The translations under genes were made by a program, and so were the position numbers. The notes under the pieces were generated by a model. It was not told the DNA's origin and made no database searches. It saw only the letters and a program-made list of their open reading frames with translations. From the NCBI GenBank assembly GCA_947496605.1, contig CANMDF010000001.1:744001-808000 (forward strand): a DNA stretch of 64,000 nucleotides. Direction: 5' to 3'. Source of the stretch: an uncultured Paracoccaceae bacterium. Its GTDB lineage: Bacteria > Pseudomonadota > Alphaproteobacteria > Rhodobacterales > Rhodobacteraceae. Of the stretch, positions 35,844-44,712 are shown piece after piece (position 1 is the stretch's first letter; each line of letters starts with the position of its first letter).

Positions 35844-36311
35844 CTAAATGCGCTCAATTTCAGGAGGTTTCGACGTCACAATGTCGATAGTATGGTCCAG
35901 CGTATTTATCTGGTAATGAACGAGCGGACCCGGAAATTCTGATGTCGCCCAAGTAGTCTTGCTGACAAAGTCTAGGAAAAATGATTTTGAGTAGATGCGG
36001 AGCCATTCCCCTTCGGATACCTGCTCATCACTGGACTGCGCATACATTTCCTCGGTCACAGCATAAGTAACGAAGTCAACAAAGCTCAGTTTGAACACCT
36101 CGCTTTCGGGTTTGATTTCAAGGAGGTGAACACTTGAGATACCTCCAACGCTTGTCGTTTCTTCCTGCGCAACAGCATCTGCGATTCTCACCGTGAGCAG
36201 CCGTTGGTTGATCGGTTCAATCAGTTTTGTTAGCAATTGCTTGCAGTTGTTGATTTCAACCGCGACGGGGTGCGTGATTGATGTAAGCTCGTTCGCCATG
36301 TTGTCTTTCAT
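35844..36311 (-). CDS. Hypothetical protein, unknown
   Basis: 155 residues from an ATG at 36311 (a second ATG at 36299 is equally possible; neither has a clear ribosome-binding site). The protein is acidic, without signal peptide or membrane helix. The C-terminal part, with LRIYSKSFFLDFVSKTTWA and HYQINTLDHTIDIVTSKPPE, looks like the end of a small alpha/beta domain I have seen in uncharacterised, possibly immunity-like proteins, but I cannot name the family. The region is richer in A+T and less biased in codon use than its neighbours, which suggests recent gain. It lies alone between erpA and xthA. Confidence 0.55.
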   Translation of the reverse strand: MKDNMANELTSITHPVAVEINNCKQLLTKLIEPINQRLLTVRIADAVAQEETTSVGGISSVHLLEIKPESEVFKLSFVDFVTYAVTEEMYAQSSDEQVSEGEWLRIYSKSFFLDFVSKTTWATSEFPGPLVHYQINTLDHTIDIVTSKPPEIERI

Positions 36312-36559
36312 TGCTATTGTTCAGAAAACGTGCACTAACCAAAAGGTAAATATGCCACAAAATATACCTTTGGTCTCGATGGATAAGCAACGGCAGCTTT
36401 GTCCGTACACCAGACATCAAATCGATTGACAACGATCATCATTAAACCCGCATTTCTCACGGCATTCTGCTGGCACCTCTGCAGCAGGAATGAAATGCAA
36501 CAGTTGCCTTTTCGTGCCCCCTTGGCCAGAAACAACCTTAACGACTAAGGGGCCACACC

Positions 36560-37360
36560 ATGAAAATCGCGACATTTAACATCAACGGAGTGAAAGCCCG
36601 CATTGGCGCATTGACCGACTGGATTGACGAATCCCAGCCCGATGTCGCGGTCCTGCAAGAGATCAAATCCATAGACGAGGGCTTCCCCCGCGAAGTGTTT
36701 GAAGACAAAGGGTATAACGTCGAAACCCACGGTCAAAAGGGGTTCAACGGTGTCGCGATCCTGTCAAAACTACCCCTAGAAGACGTCACACGCGGTCTGC
36801 CGGGTGCGCAAGGCGCCGGGCGTGAAGGTGTTGATGATGAAGAAGCCCGTTATATCGAAGCCACCGTTGTAGGCGAAAAGGCCGTGCGCATTTGCGGGCT
36901 GTATTTGCCCAATGGCAACCCTGCGCCGGGTCCGAAATACGATTACAAACTGCGCTGGATGGAACGTCTGCATGCGCGTGCGCAGGACCTGCTCGCACAT
37001 GAAGAAGTGGCGTTAATGTGTGGAGATTACAATATTATTCCGCAATTTGAGGATGCAGCACGCCCCGCTGCTTGGCACGAAGATGCGCTATTTCGCCAAG
37101 ACAGCCGCGATGCGTACCGCCGCATCTTGAACCTTGGGTATACCGAGGCCTTCCGGTCGCGCGAAGCCGGTGCAGGTCACTATTCATTCTGGGACTATCA
37201 GGCTGGTGCATGGGACAAAAATGATGGCATCCGCATCGACCACTATCTGCTGACCCCGCAATGCGCTGATCTGCTGAACACCTGCTGGATCGAAAGCGAC
37301 GTGCGCGGGCGCGAAAAGCCATCAGATCACGTGCCAGTTTGGGTGGACCTTGCTGCCTAG
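36560..37360 (+). CDS. xthA: Exodeoxyribonuclease III
   Basis: AP endonuclease and 3'-5' exonuclease for base excision repair. 266 residues of the exonuclease-endonuclease-phosphatase fold: MKIATFNINGVKARI, PDVAVLQEIKS (Mg-binding Glu), GLYLPNGNP, MCGDYNIIP, and the end SDHVPVWVDL with the catalytic Asp-His. A CCTTA-ACGAC-TAAGG inverted repeat lies just before the start (about 36537-36551). The 248 bases upstream hold no other supported feature. Confidence 0.95.
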   Translation: MKIATFNINGVKARIGALTDWIDESQPDVAVLQEIKSIDEGFPREVFEDKGYNVETHGQKGFNGVAILSKLPLEDVTRGLPGAQGAGREGVDDEEARYIEATVVGEKAVRICGLYLPNGNPAPGPKYDYKLRWMERLHARAQDLLAHEEVALMCGDYNIIPQFEDAARPAAWHEDALFRQDSRDAYRRILNLGYTEAFRSREAGAGHYSFWDYQAGAWDKNDGIRIDHYLLTPQCADLLNTCWIESDVRGREKPSDHVPVWVDLAA

Positions 37361-37405
37361 GTCATAATGCGGCTAAGATCGCAACCTGATCTTGGGGATT
37401 TCGCG

Positions 37406-37726
37406 ATGCGTTGCCTGTTCTTATGCGCCATCATAGCGATCAGCACTATGCCGACATTCGGCACAGCACAGTGTCGCATTGCCGTGGCTGGCACGAATTG
37501 CGTGGCAGTGCCGCAAAGCCTGACCCCGACCCCCGGCCCTGTTGCGATCGGAGACGTGTTAGAGCGCGGCAAGTATTCGATGATCATGAATGCAAGATAT
37601 TATGGGCTGCCAGTGGTCAGCGATGGCTGGGTCTACTTCCGCATCGAGGACGAGATTTACCGCGTCGATTGGCGCAGTCACAAAGTGCTCCAACGGGTCA
37701 CGCACCAAGCCAGTCGGAACTGGTAG
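37406..37726 (+). CDS. Small secreted protein, weakly RcnB-like
   Basis: 106 residues. The N-terminus MRCLFLCAIIAISTMPTFGT is a Sec signal peptide, probably cut near Ala-Gln. The mature part has DVLERGKYSMIMNARYYGLP and the sequence DGWVYFRIEDEIYRVDWRSH, which recalls the short RcnB-type periplasmic domain; the match is weak. ATG at 37406 has GGGGA upstream and gives the signal peptide directly. Between xthA and a convergent monooxygenase gene. Function unknown. Confidence 0.6.
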   Translation: MRCLFLCAIIAISTMPTFGTAQCRIAVAGTNCVAVPQSLTPTPGPVAIGDVLERGKYSMIMNARYYGLPVVSDGWVYFRIEDEIYRVDWRSHKVLQRVTHQASRNW

Positions 37727-37777
37727 GCACGGTGCCTATTTAAGATGGATGTCCGCTATGCGGGACGAAGAGGCCTT

Positions 37778-38926
37778 TCACCCCGTCACGTCAAAGTCGT
37801 AAAGCCACCCCAACCGGTTCAGGAACGCTGATGGCGCCAGTTTTCCCATGACCTTTAAGCCCGCGTGCGCGACGTGCCGCTGCACACCGGCGAGATGATA
37901 GTTTCTTGCGTTCCTGTTGGCGGCCTCAATTGCTCTGACAACCCGTGCACGCCGCTTGGTTTGATAGTCTTGCAGGCCCGTTTCCAGCGATGTCGCCGCG
38001 TCACAAGATCGCGCCAGTATGAACGCATCCTCAATCGCGAGGTTCGCCCCTTGTGCCAAAAACGGCAACGTCGGATGGGCCGCGTCGCCAAGAATAGCAA
38101 CCGATCCTGCAAACCAATTTTCGGCAACAGGATGTCGAAAGAGCCCCCAAAGATTGACCTTTTCAACGCCCCCCAGAATGTTTTTCACGTCCGATCCACA
38201 ATCTGCAAATGCCGCACGCAGATGATCGGGATCATCAGCGTGGTGCCAACCTTCTGCCGCCCAATCGCTACGCTCTTGCACGGCGACGATGTTGAGGCGG
38301 TCACCGGACAAGGGGTAGGTCACCATATGCCGTCCCGGCGCCATCCAGATACGGGCAACAGGGTCGTGTTTGTTGGTGTTCAATATCGCACGCCATGCGA
38401 CTTGGCCCGTAAAGAAAGGCGCGGCCGGGCCATTGATCAGGCTGCGTGCAACCGAATGAAGACCATCTGCGCCAATCGTCAGATCAGGCTGCATAACGGC
38501 GCCATTCACCTCGAAACTGCCATCAGCGTTCAGGCTGGCGATCCGCGCATTCAGTTTGACTGTGACGCCCGCAGCTCTGCAACCAGTGGCCAAGTTGTCG
38601 ATCAAGTCTGCGCGGTGATAGAAGCGGTAAGATGGGCTTTGTGCGGAAAGATCAAAGCGCGTGATCTCGAGACCGGATAGCGCATCCATCGGCGCGACGG
38701 CTTGGGCTGTGATGCCAATAGACTCTAGCGCATCGGCTAACCCGAGCGCATTCAGCGCACGCGCCCCGTTGGGGGTAATCTGCAACCCTGCCCCAACCTC
38801 AGTCAAAGCAGGCGCTTGTTCATAAACGGTTACTTTTGCGCCACTGCGCGCAAAGGCCAGTGCAGCGGTCAGCCCCCCAATACCGCCGCCAATGATGGCG
38901 ATGTCGCGGTCTTGGTTGTGGGCCAT
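37778..38926 (-). CDS. FAD-dependent aromatic-ring monooxygenase-like protein
   Basis: Group A flavin monooxygenase of 382 residues, of the salicylate/6-hydroxynicotinate hydroxylase type. The dinucleotide fold IIGGGIGGLTAALAFARSG, GAGLQITPNGARAL, the GADGLHS motif and GDAAHPTLPFLAQGANLAIE are complete. The substrate cannot be predicted. Its ATG lies one base after the stop of dksA, so it is probably translated from the dksA message, an unusual coupling of a global regulator with a flavoenzyme. Ends convergently with the small secreted protein gene. Confidence 0.87.
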   Translation of the reverse strand: MAHNQDRDIAIIGGGIGGLTAALAFARSGAKVTVYEQAPALTEVGAGLQITPNGARALNALGLADALESIGITAQAVAPMDALSGLEITRFDLSAQSPSYRFYHRADLIDNLATGCRAAGVTVKLNARIASLNADGSFEVNGAVMQPDLTIGADGLHSVARSLINGPAAPFFTGQVAWRAILNTNKHDPVARIWMAPGRHMVTYPLSGDRLNIVAVQERSDWAAEGWHHADDPDHLRAAFADCGSDVKNILGGVEKVNLWGLFRHPVAENWFAGSVAILGDAAHPTLPFLAQGANLAIEDAFILARSCDAATSLETGLQDYQTKRRARVVRAIEAANRNARNYHLAGVQRHVAHAGLKVMGKLAPSAFLNRLGWLYDFDVTG

Positions 38927-38927
38927 A

Positions 38928-39350
38928 TTAGTCGTCCCGGTGGACTTTTTCGCGACGCTCGTGGCGCTCTTGCGCCTCAAGGCTCATTGTGGCGATCGGG
39001 CGGGCATCCAGACGCTTCAGCGAAATCGGTTCGCCTGTCTTTTCGCAGTACCCGTACTCACCTTCGTCGATGCGGCGCAGAGCGGCGTCAATTTTGGTGA
39101 CCAGCTTGCGTTGGCGGTCGCGTGTGCGCAGCTCAAGCGAGCGGTCAGTTTCTTCGGATGCGCGGTCGGCCACATCAGGGATATTGCGGGTTTGGTCTTT
39201 CATGCCAGCCACAGTATCACGGCTGTCTTCCATCAACTCAGACTTCCAGTTCAGCAGCTTCCTGCGGAAATACTCGGTCTGTTTGTCATTCATGAATGGT
39301 TCGTCGTCAGCTGGGCGATAATCGTCTGCAAGAAACACTTCGGCCTTCAT
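38928..39350 (-). CDS. dksA: RNA polymerase-binding factor DksA, one-cysteine form
   Basis: Binds the secondary channel of RNA polymerase and, with ppGpp, adjusts rRNA and amino-acid promoters. 140 residues: long coiled coil with the tip IPDVADRASEETDR followed by LELRTRDRQRKL, and a C-terminal globular end with GYCEKTGEPISLKRLDARPI. The four-cysteine zinc finger of E. coli is reduced to one cysteine (C-x-x-T, and the second pair is lost), as known for some alphaproteobacterial DksA proteins. ATG at 39350 follows AAAGGGA. Upstream in-frame extensions are non-coding. Confidence 0.93.
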   Translation of the reverse strand: MKAEVFLADDYRPADDEPFMNDKQTEYFRRKLLNWKSELMEDSRDTVAGMKDQTRNIPDVADRASEETDRSLELRTRDRQRKLVTKIDAALRRIDEGEYGYCEKTGEPISLKRLDARPIATMSLEAQERHERREKVHRDD

Positions 39351-39474
39351 CGTAAATCCCTTTCGCTTAGGGAGCGCCTGGCTAAGTCCGCGGCCAACCC
39401 TCCCCGAATTTGTCGCGGGTTTACCCCCTTCGATCCTTGGTGTCACCCCCCCTTTTTGCCACCCTCGCAAGGTG

Positions 39475-39502
39475 TTGATGATCCGCGACGACCTGCTAGG
39501 TT
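39475..39502 (+). promoter_or_regulatory. Candidate moxR promoter
   Basis: TTGATG (39475-39480), 16-base spacer, TAGGTT (39497-39502), 29 bases before the moxR ATG in the gap divergent to dksA. Confidence 0.35.
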
Positions 39503-39530
39503 GCGCGAGATATCGAAAAGGTTTCTGAAT

Positions 39531-40370
39531 ATGCAATTCACCGGCACAGACACGTATGTCGCCACTGACGACCTCACGATGGCCGTGAACGCGGCGGTCA
39601 CGCTTGAGCGCCCTTTGCTGGTCAAAGGCGAACCCGGCACCGGCAAAACCGAGCTGGCACGCCAGGTTAGCGCAGCATTAGGCCTGCCGATGATCGAATG
39701 GCACATCAAATCCACCACAAAGGCCCAGCAAGGTCTTTATGAATACGATGCCGTCAGTCGTTTGCGTGACAGCCAGCTGGGTGATGCGCGGGTCAATGAC
39801 GTGGCCAATTATATCAAGCAAGGCAAACTGTGGCAGGCTTTTGGTGCGGATGGTAAAGTGGTGCTGTTGATCGATGAGATCGACAAAGCCGACATCGAAT
39901 TTCCCAACGATCTGTTGCAAGAGATCGATAAAATGGAATTTCACGTCTATGAGACTGGTGAAACCGTCAAAGCGATCCACCGCCCGATCGTCATCATCAC
40001 ATCCAACAACGAAAAAGAACTGCCCGACGCCTTTCTGCGCCGCTGCTTTTTCCACTATATCCGCTTTCCAGATATCGACACGATGCGCCAGATTGTTGAA
40101 GTCCACCATCCCGGCATCAAAGAACATCTACTGACCGCCGCTTTGACCCAGTTCTATGACGTGCGTGAAACGGCGGGGCTCAAGAAAAAGCCATCGACCT
40201 CAGAAGTGCTGGATTGGCTCAAACTGCTGCTGGCTGAGGATTTGACAGCAGAAGACCTGAAGCGTGATGGCGCGAATGCCCTGCCCAAACTGCATGGGGC
40301 ATTGTTGAAAAACGAACAAGACGTACATTTGTTTGAACGGTTGGCCTTTATGGCACGTGGACAGCGCTAG
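39531..40370 (+). CDS. MoxR-family AAA+ ATPase
   Basis: 279-residue chaperone-like ATPase. Walker A is VKGEPGTGKTEL, Walker B VVLLIDEIDKAD, followed by the sensor region PIVIITSNNEKELPDAFLRR. MoxR proteins work with VWA-domain partners to mature or insert cofactors in metalloenzymes; the partner here is the CoxE-like protein encoded from 42448. ATG at 39531 lies ten bases after GAAAAGG. A longer open frame upstream overlaps dksA and was rejected. Confidence 0.93.
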   Translation: MQFTGTDTYVATDDLTMAVNAAVTLERPLLVKGEPGTGKTELARQVSAALGLPMIEWHIKSTTKAQQGLYEYDAVSRLRDSQLGDARVNDVANYIKQGKLWQAFGADGKVVLLIDEIDKADIEFPNDLLQEIDKMEFHVYETGETVKAIHRPIVIITSNNEKELPDAFLRRCFFHYIRFPDIDTMRQIVEVHHPGIKEHLLTAALTQFYDVRETAGLKKKPSTSEVLDWLKLLLAEDLTAEDLKRDGANALPKLHGALLKNEQDVHLFERLAFMARGQR

Positions 40371-40461
40371 GTTGGGTTCAGTCGAAGACCCCACAGCTAA
40401 TTGACTGGTCCTGCCCGCAAAGGCAGCTATTGTCTCTCAAAGAACAAAAAGAGCATACCTG

Positions 40462-40920
40462 ATGACCACCACATCTTCCGTGATAGTCCGCCCGGTGCAA
40501 GCCGGTGATGAAGCCGATTGGCGCCGCCTTTGGACTGACTATCTGACGTTTTACAAATCAAGCGTCCCCGAAGCCGTCTATGCCAGCACATTCGCGCGAT
40601 TGTTGGGTGATGATGCACAGGACTTTCATGGCATGGTTGCCGTGCAAGACGGGACGGTTGTGGGGCTTGTGCATTATCTTTTTCATCGCCACTGCTGGCG
40701 TGTAGAAAACGTCTGCTACCTGCAAGATCTTTATGCCGACCCTGCCGTGCGCGGCACTGGAATCGGGCGCAAACTGATCGAAGCCGTTTATGCTGCGGCA
40801 GATGACGCAAACGCCCCCGCGGTTTATTGGCTGACGCAAGATGACAACCACACAGGCCGTCAACTTTATGATCGCGTGGGTAAACTGACCAACTTTATCA
40901 AGTATCAGAGACCCGCATGA
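40462..40920 (+). CDS. GNAT-family N-acetyltransferase
   Basis: 152 residues with the GNAT core: VRPVQAGDEADWRRLWTDYL at the start, GLVHYLFHRHCW, the beta-4 strand CYLQDLYADPAVRGTGIG that leads into the acetyl-CoA loop, and ARL-type DRVGKLTNFIKY at the end. This looks like the small GNAT group that acetylates small molecules such as polyamines or amino acids; acceptor unknown. Overlaps the next gene by four bases (ATGA). Confidence 0.88.
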   Translation: MTTTSSVIVRPVQAGDEADWRRLWTDYLTFYKSSVPEAVYASTFARLLGDDAQDFHGMVAVQDGTVVGLVHYLFHRHCWRVENVCYLQDLYADPAVRGTGIGRKLIEAVYAAADDANAPAVYWLTQDDNHTGRQLYDRVGKLTNFIKYQRPA

Positions 40921-42266
40921 GGCGTCTTGCGGCGCTCTTGCTGACCTTTGCCGCCGCCTGTGCCGAGGTCCCTCAGCAACCCGAACCTATTCGCTTGGAT
41001 TTTCCTGAAATGCAGCGCTTTGCTGGCGATAGCCCCGGGCGCGCCACAAGGCCAAATTCAGAAATGGCACTGGATTTTGTCGATCTTTCTTTCCGTATGG
41101 AAAGCGGGCGTACTCTGCCCACTTTCACACGTTTTGAAGGGCCGATCACTGTACGCGTGGCTGGCGAAATGCGCCCTGAGAACTTTGAGGACCTGACTGC
41201 CCTTTTGCAACGATTGCGCCGCGAAGCACGGATTGACATCCGGCTGACGAATGATGCCGAGGCGAATATCGTCATCCAGCCTGTTCCAAACCGGACCTTG
41301 CAACGCATCGCACCGAATGCTGCCTGCTTTGTTGTACCGCGCGTCCAGACATGGCCGGAACTGCGCGCTGCCCGCGATACACCGACATTGAACTGGGCCA
41401 CGTTGCCGACACGCACAAAGGCTGGGATTTTCATACCATCCGACGTCACGCCCCAAGAGGTACGTGATTGCCTGCACGAAGAGCTTGCCCAAGCGCTTGG
41501 GCCGTTGAACGATCTCTATCGCTTGCCCGATTCAGTCTTTAACGACGACAACATCCACGCCGTATTAACAGGTTTTGATATGCTGATGTTGCGGGCTTAC
41601 TATGCGCCAGAACTGCGCAGCGGCATGACTGAGGCCCAAGTCGTGGACCGTCTGCCACGTATCCTTGCCCGGCTAAACCCGCGTGGGCAACGCCCCGGCG
41701 GACAAATCCCGTCTGCGACATCACGCGAATGGTCCGATGCGATTGCCGAGGCCTTGGGCAACCGCGCATCAGAACCGCGCCGACGGCAAGCCGCAGCGCG
41801 CGCGATTGCAATCGGGCAATCTAAAGGGTGGACGGGACCGCGCGAAGGTTTTGCACATTATGCCTATGGTCGGCTGCAAATCGGCAACGATTCCGCATTG
41901 GCTTTGGGTGCATTCAACACGGCCCGCCGCGCCTATAACCAGACACCTATGACGGACATTCACGCGGCAACAGTAGCGCTCCAATTGGCCGCATTCACGC
42001 TGATCTCGCGCAACCCGGATGCGACGATCAACATCACCACACCTGCGATTGAAACCGCCAAAAGGCATGAAAACGCAGCGCTTATGTCGCTCTTGATGAT
42101 GTTCAAAGCAGAAGCACTTGATTTGCAAGGCGACACTGACGCAGGGATGGCTCTGCGACTGGACAGTCTGGGATGGGCGCTTTATGGCTTCGGCGACCGT
42201 GATGCCGTGATCGAACGGCTCAATGAAATCGCATCTTTGGCACCAGCTTTACCGCCAACTCAATAG
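40917..42266 (+). CDS. DUF2927 lipoprotein
   Basis: 449 residues with a lipoprotein signal: MRRLAALLLTFAAAC, lipid-modified Cys at about residue 15. The mature protein has ITVRVAGEMRPENFEDLTA and an LRREARIDIRLT segment, and QEVRDCLHEELAQALGPLNDLYRLPDSVFND, which defines DUF2927 and resembles a metallopeptidase-like helix (H-E-E), although a full HExxH is absent. The C-terminal third is helical. Function unknown, periplasmic. Between GNAT and a two-helix membrane protein. Confidence 0.82.
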   Translation: MRRLAALLLTFAAACAEVPQQPEPIRLDFPEMQRFAGDSPGRATRPNSEMALDFVDLSFRMESGRTLPTFTRFEGPITVRVAGEMRPENFEDLTALLQRLRREARIDIRLTNDAEANIVIQPVPNRTLQRIAPNAACFVVPRVQTWPELRAARDTPTLNWATLPTRTKAGIFIPSDVTPQEVRDCLHEELAQALGPLNDLYRLPDSVFNDDNIHAVLTGFDMLMLRAYYAPELRSGMTEAQVVDRLPRILARLNPRGQRPGGQIPSATSREWSDAIAEALGNRASEPRRRQAAARAIAIGQSKGWTGPREGFAHYAYGRLQIGNDSALALGAFNTARRAYNQTPMTDIHAATVALQLAAFTLISRNPDATINITTPAIETAKRHENAALMSLLMMFKAEALDLQGDTDAGMALRLDSLGWALYGFGDRDAVIERLNEIASLAPALPPTQ

Positions 42267-42279
42267 AGGCACTATCATT

Positions 42280-42444
42280 ATGATCCCACTTTCCGGCATC
42301 CTTATCGGCGCAATCTTTGGTGCATTGCGTGCCAAGTCGAAAGGCGGCAAAGGCAAGGACATGCTGCAATGGGGCGCCGTCTTTGGTATCATCTTTGGTG
42401 TGATTGGTATGTTCATTTTGATCATTTTGCAGCGCACGCTCTAA
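42280..42444 (+). CDS. Two-helix small membrane protein
   Basis: 54 residues with two hydrophobic stretches (IPLSGILIGAIFGAL and WGAVFGIIFGVIGMFILIIL) joined by a basic loop RAKSKGGKGKD. The ATG at 42280 has GAGG about ten bases upstream. Three bases separate it from the VWA gene, so it shares its operon. Too small for a family assignment; it may anchor or regulate the neighbouring MoxR/VWA pair. Confidence 0.7.
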   Translation: MIPLSGILIGAIFGALRAKSKGGKGKDMLQWGAVFGIIFGVIGMFILIILQRTL

Positions 42445-42447
42445 CCG

Positions 42448-43635
42448 ATGTTTCTGCCGTTCTTTGACAACTTGCGCAGCAACGGTGTGCCCGTTTCATT
42501 GCGTGAGTTTTTGTCATTTCTGGAAGGCATGAAAGCAGGATTGGCCACCTATGATGTCGAAGCGTTCTATTTCTTGGCACGCACAATCATGGTCAAAGAT
42601 GAACGCCACCTCGACAAGTTCGACCGCGCATTTGCTGCCACATTTGAAGGGCTAGACACGATCCCTGACGACGCTGTCCTAGACGCCGTTGATATCCCCG
42701 CAGACTGGCTGGAAAAGCTTGCTGAAAAGCACCTTAGCGACGCCGAGAAGGCCGAAATTGAGGCCATGGGTGGCTTTGACAAGCTGATGGAGACGCTCAA
42801 GAAACGTCTGGAAGAACAAAAAGGCCGCCATCAAGGCGGTTCAAAATGGGTCGGCACCGCGGGCACCTCGCCATTTGGCGCGTACGGCTATAACCCCGAA
42901 GGCGTGCGGATCGGACAAAAAGAAAGCCGCCATCAGCGTGCTGTCAAAGTCTGGGATAAACGCGAATTCAAGAATCTGGATGACACGGTCGAGCTGGGCA
43001 CACGGAACATCAAAGTCGCCCTCAAACGTCTGCGCCGTTGGGCACGGGATGGGGCAAATGAAGAGTTAGACCTTAACGGAACAATCCGCGCAACGGCCGA
43101 AAACGGGTATTTGGATGTGCAAACCAGACCCGAACGGCGCAATGCCGTCAAAGTGCTGTTGTTCCTCGATATCGGCGGTTCCATGGACCCGCATATCAAA
43201 GTGGTCGAAGAACTGTTCAGCGCCGCGAAATCCGAATTCAAACATTTTGAATATTTCTACTTCCACAACTGCCTTTATGAGGGCGTGTGGAAAGACAATC
43301 GGCGCCGTTGGAACGCCCAAACCCCCACTTGGGACGTATTGCGGACCTATGGGCCTGATTACAAATGCATTTTTGTCGGCGACGCCAGCATGTCACCTTA
43401 TGAAATCGCCTTCAAAGGTGGCGCAAATGAGCATTGGAACGAAGAGGCCGGCCACACATGGCTTGAACGCGCCCGTGACCAATGGCCCAACCATCTGTGG
43501 ATCAATCCGCTAGACAAACGCTATTGGCCCTACACTCAATCCATTCAAATGATCCAAGAGATTTTCGGGCCAGATCGCATGGTGCCGATGACTTTGTCAG
43601 GTATCGACGCCGGAATGCGGACACTGGGCCGTTAA
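42448..43635 (+). CDS. VWA-domain protein, CoxE-like MoxR partner
   Basis: 395 residues. N-terminal helical region (about 1-130) followed by a basic patch and a C-terminal von Willebrand A domain with the metal-adhesion motif FLDIGGSMDPHI; FVGDASMSPYEI holds the second element. Proteins like this pair with MoxR ATPases in assembling metalloenzymes such as CO dehydrogenase (CoxD/CoxE). The cognate moxR is three genes upstream. The client enzyme is not in the window. Confidence 0.9.
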   Translation: MFLPFFDNLRSNGVPVSLREFLSFLEGMKAGLATYDVEAFYFLARTIMVKDERHLDKFDRAFAATFEGLDTIPDDAVLDAVDIPADWLEKLAEKHLSDAEKAEIEAMGGFDKLMETLKKRLEEQKGRHQGGSKWVGTAGTSPFGAYGYNPEGVRIGQKESRHQRAVKVWDKREFKNLDDTVELGTRNIKVALKRLRRWARDGANEELDLNGTIRATAENGYLDVQTRPERRNAVKVLLFLDIGGSMDPHIKVVEELFSAAKSEFKHFEYFYFHNCLYEGVWKDNRRRWNAQTPTWDVLRTYGPDYKCIFVGDASMSPYEIAFKGGANEHWNEEAGHTWLERARDQWPNHLWINPLDKRYWPYTQSIQMIQEIFGPDRMVPMTLSGIDAGMRTLGR

Positions 43636-43699
43636 ACCCCTGTGATCGACAGAACCTTTAAGAATTCTGACCCGATCCCAACAACAGATTGACCGATAA

Positions 43700-44065
43700 A
43701 TGTGGCACCGCGTGAAAGACCTTTGGCAACATAACCGACTGGCATTACTGGCATTTGTGACTGTCATTTGTCTTGCAGGCTTCTTTGGCTTCAAATCAGT
43801 CAGCCAATTCATTTATTGGTCAGACCCGCAGCATCAAAATCAATCCCTCGAGGGTTGGATGACCCCGCGCTATGTCGCACAATCCTATCGGGTCCCGCCA
43901 GAGGTGATCCAAAATGCCCTTGATCTGGATGTTGATGCCCCACCCCGCCGCATCTCTCTTGAAAGCCTTGCTGCACAAGGTGATCTAACCTTGAATGAGC
44001 TGCAATCGCGCGTCGATACGGCTGTCGCTGCATGGCGGGCAGCCAATCCAAGGCGATCACAATGA
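43700..44065 (+). CDS. Membrane-anchored hypothetical protein
   Basis: 121 residues with one helix near the N-terminus (LALLAFVTVICLAGFFGF, about 14-31) and a periplasmic part with WMTPRYVAQSYRVPPEVIQN, followed by an acidic-basic helical tail. The WMTPRYVA-x-SY-x-VPP pattern suggests a defined small domain, but I do not recognise it. Overlaps the DedA gene by four bases (ATGA), so the two likely act together. Confidence 0.72.
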   Translation: MWHRVKDLWQHNRLALLAFVTVICLAGFFGFKSVSQFIYWSDPQHQNQSLEGWMTPRYVAQSYRVPPEVIQNALDLDVDAPPRRISLESLAAQGDLTLNELQSRVDTAVAAWRAANPRRSQ

Positions 44066-44682
44066 CAGAGATCATCCTCGCACTTGCCGCTGACTATGGC
44101 GTACCTTTGCTATTCTGCGTCACACTTCTCAGCTGCTTGGCCCTGCCCGTGCCGTCGTCATTGTTGATGCTGGCAAGCGGAGGTTTTGCCGCTGCAGGTG
44201 ATCTTTCGCTTCCCGCCGTTGCGGCCGCTGCTTTTTGTGGGGCGATCATCGGCGACAACGCAGGGTATTGGATCGCGCGGGGACTTGGAGACAAACTCAG
44301 CAATTGGTTGGCCGCCCGACCCAAGCGCAATGCGCTGCGCCAAAAATCAGAACATTTCATGGCTAAATGGGGCGGCTCCAGCGTGTTTTTCTCATGCTGG
44401 CTGGTCGCACCATTGGGGCCTTATGTAAACTATGTCAGCGGGTTATCACGGTTTAGCTGGCCGCGGTTTGCCCTATGGGGCGCAGCTGGCGAGGTCGTCT
44501 GGGTCGGGCTTTACGTGGGCTTAGGATATGTATTCGCCGACAATCTCACCCAAATCTCAGATCTTCTTGGAAACATTTCCGGCTTCCTTGCAGCGATCGT
44601 CGTTGCCATCGGGCTAGGTGTCTGGCTGATACAATCCAGCAAAGCACGCGAGCGACAAAATGCGCCTGCCGCCAAGGCTTGA
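44062..44682 (+). CDS. DedA-family membrane protein
   Basis: 206-residue multi-pass membrane protein of the SNARE-associated/VTT group, thought to move lipid carriers such as undecaprenyl phosphate across the membrane. Seen: PLLFCVTLLSCLALPVPSSL, GAIIGDNAGYWIARGLGD, and FFSCWLVAPLGPYVNYVSGL in place of the common F-x-R-x-x-P-G motif. Several helices follow. ATG at 44062 overlaps the preceding stop. Confidence 0.87.
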   Translation: MTEIILALAADYGVPLLFCVTLLSCLALPVPSSLLMLASGGFAAAGDLSLPAVAAAAFCGAIIGDNAGYWIARGLGDKLSNWLAARPKRNALRQKSEHFMAKWGGSSVFFSCWLVAPLGPYVNYVSGLSRFSWPRFALWGAAGEVVWVGLYVGLGYVFADNLTQISDLLGNISGFLAAIVVAIGLGVWLIQSSKARERQNAPAAKA

Positions 44683-44712
44683 GAAATGACGCAACGCACC
44701 CATATCTAGGCT

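Noticed and set aside
38892..39530. Long N-terminal extension of the MoxR frame
   Set aside because: It would overlap all of dksA antisense; the MoxR family begins at the ATG at 39531.
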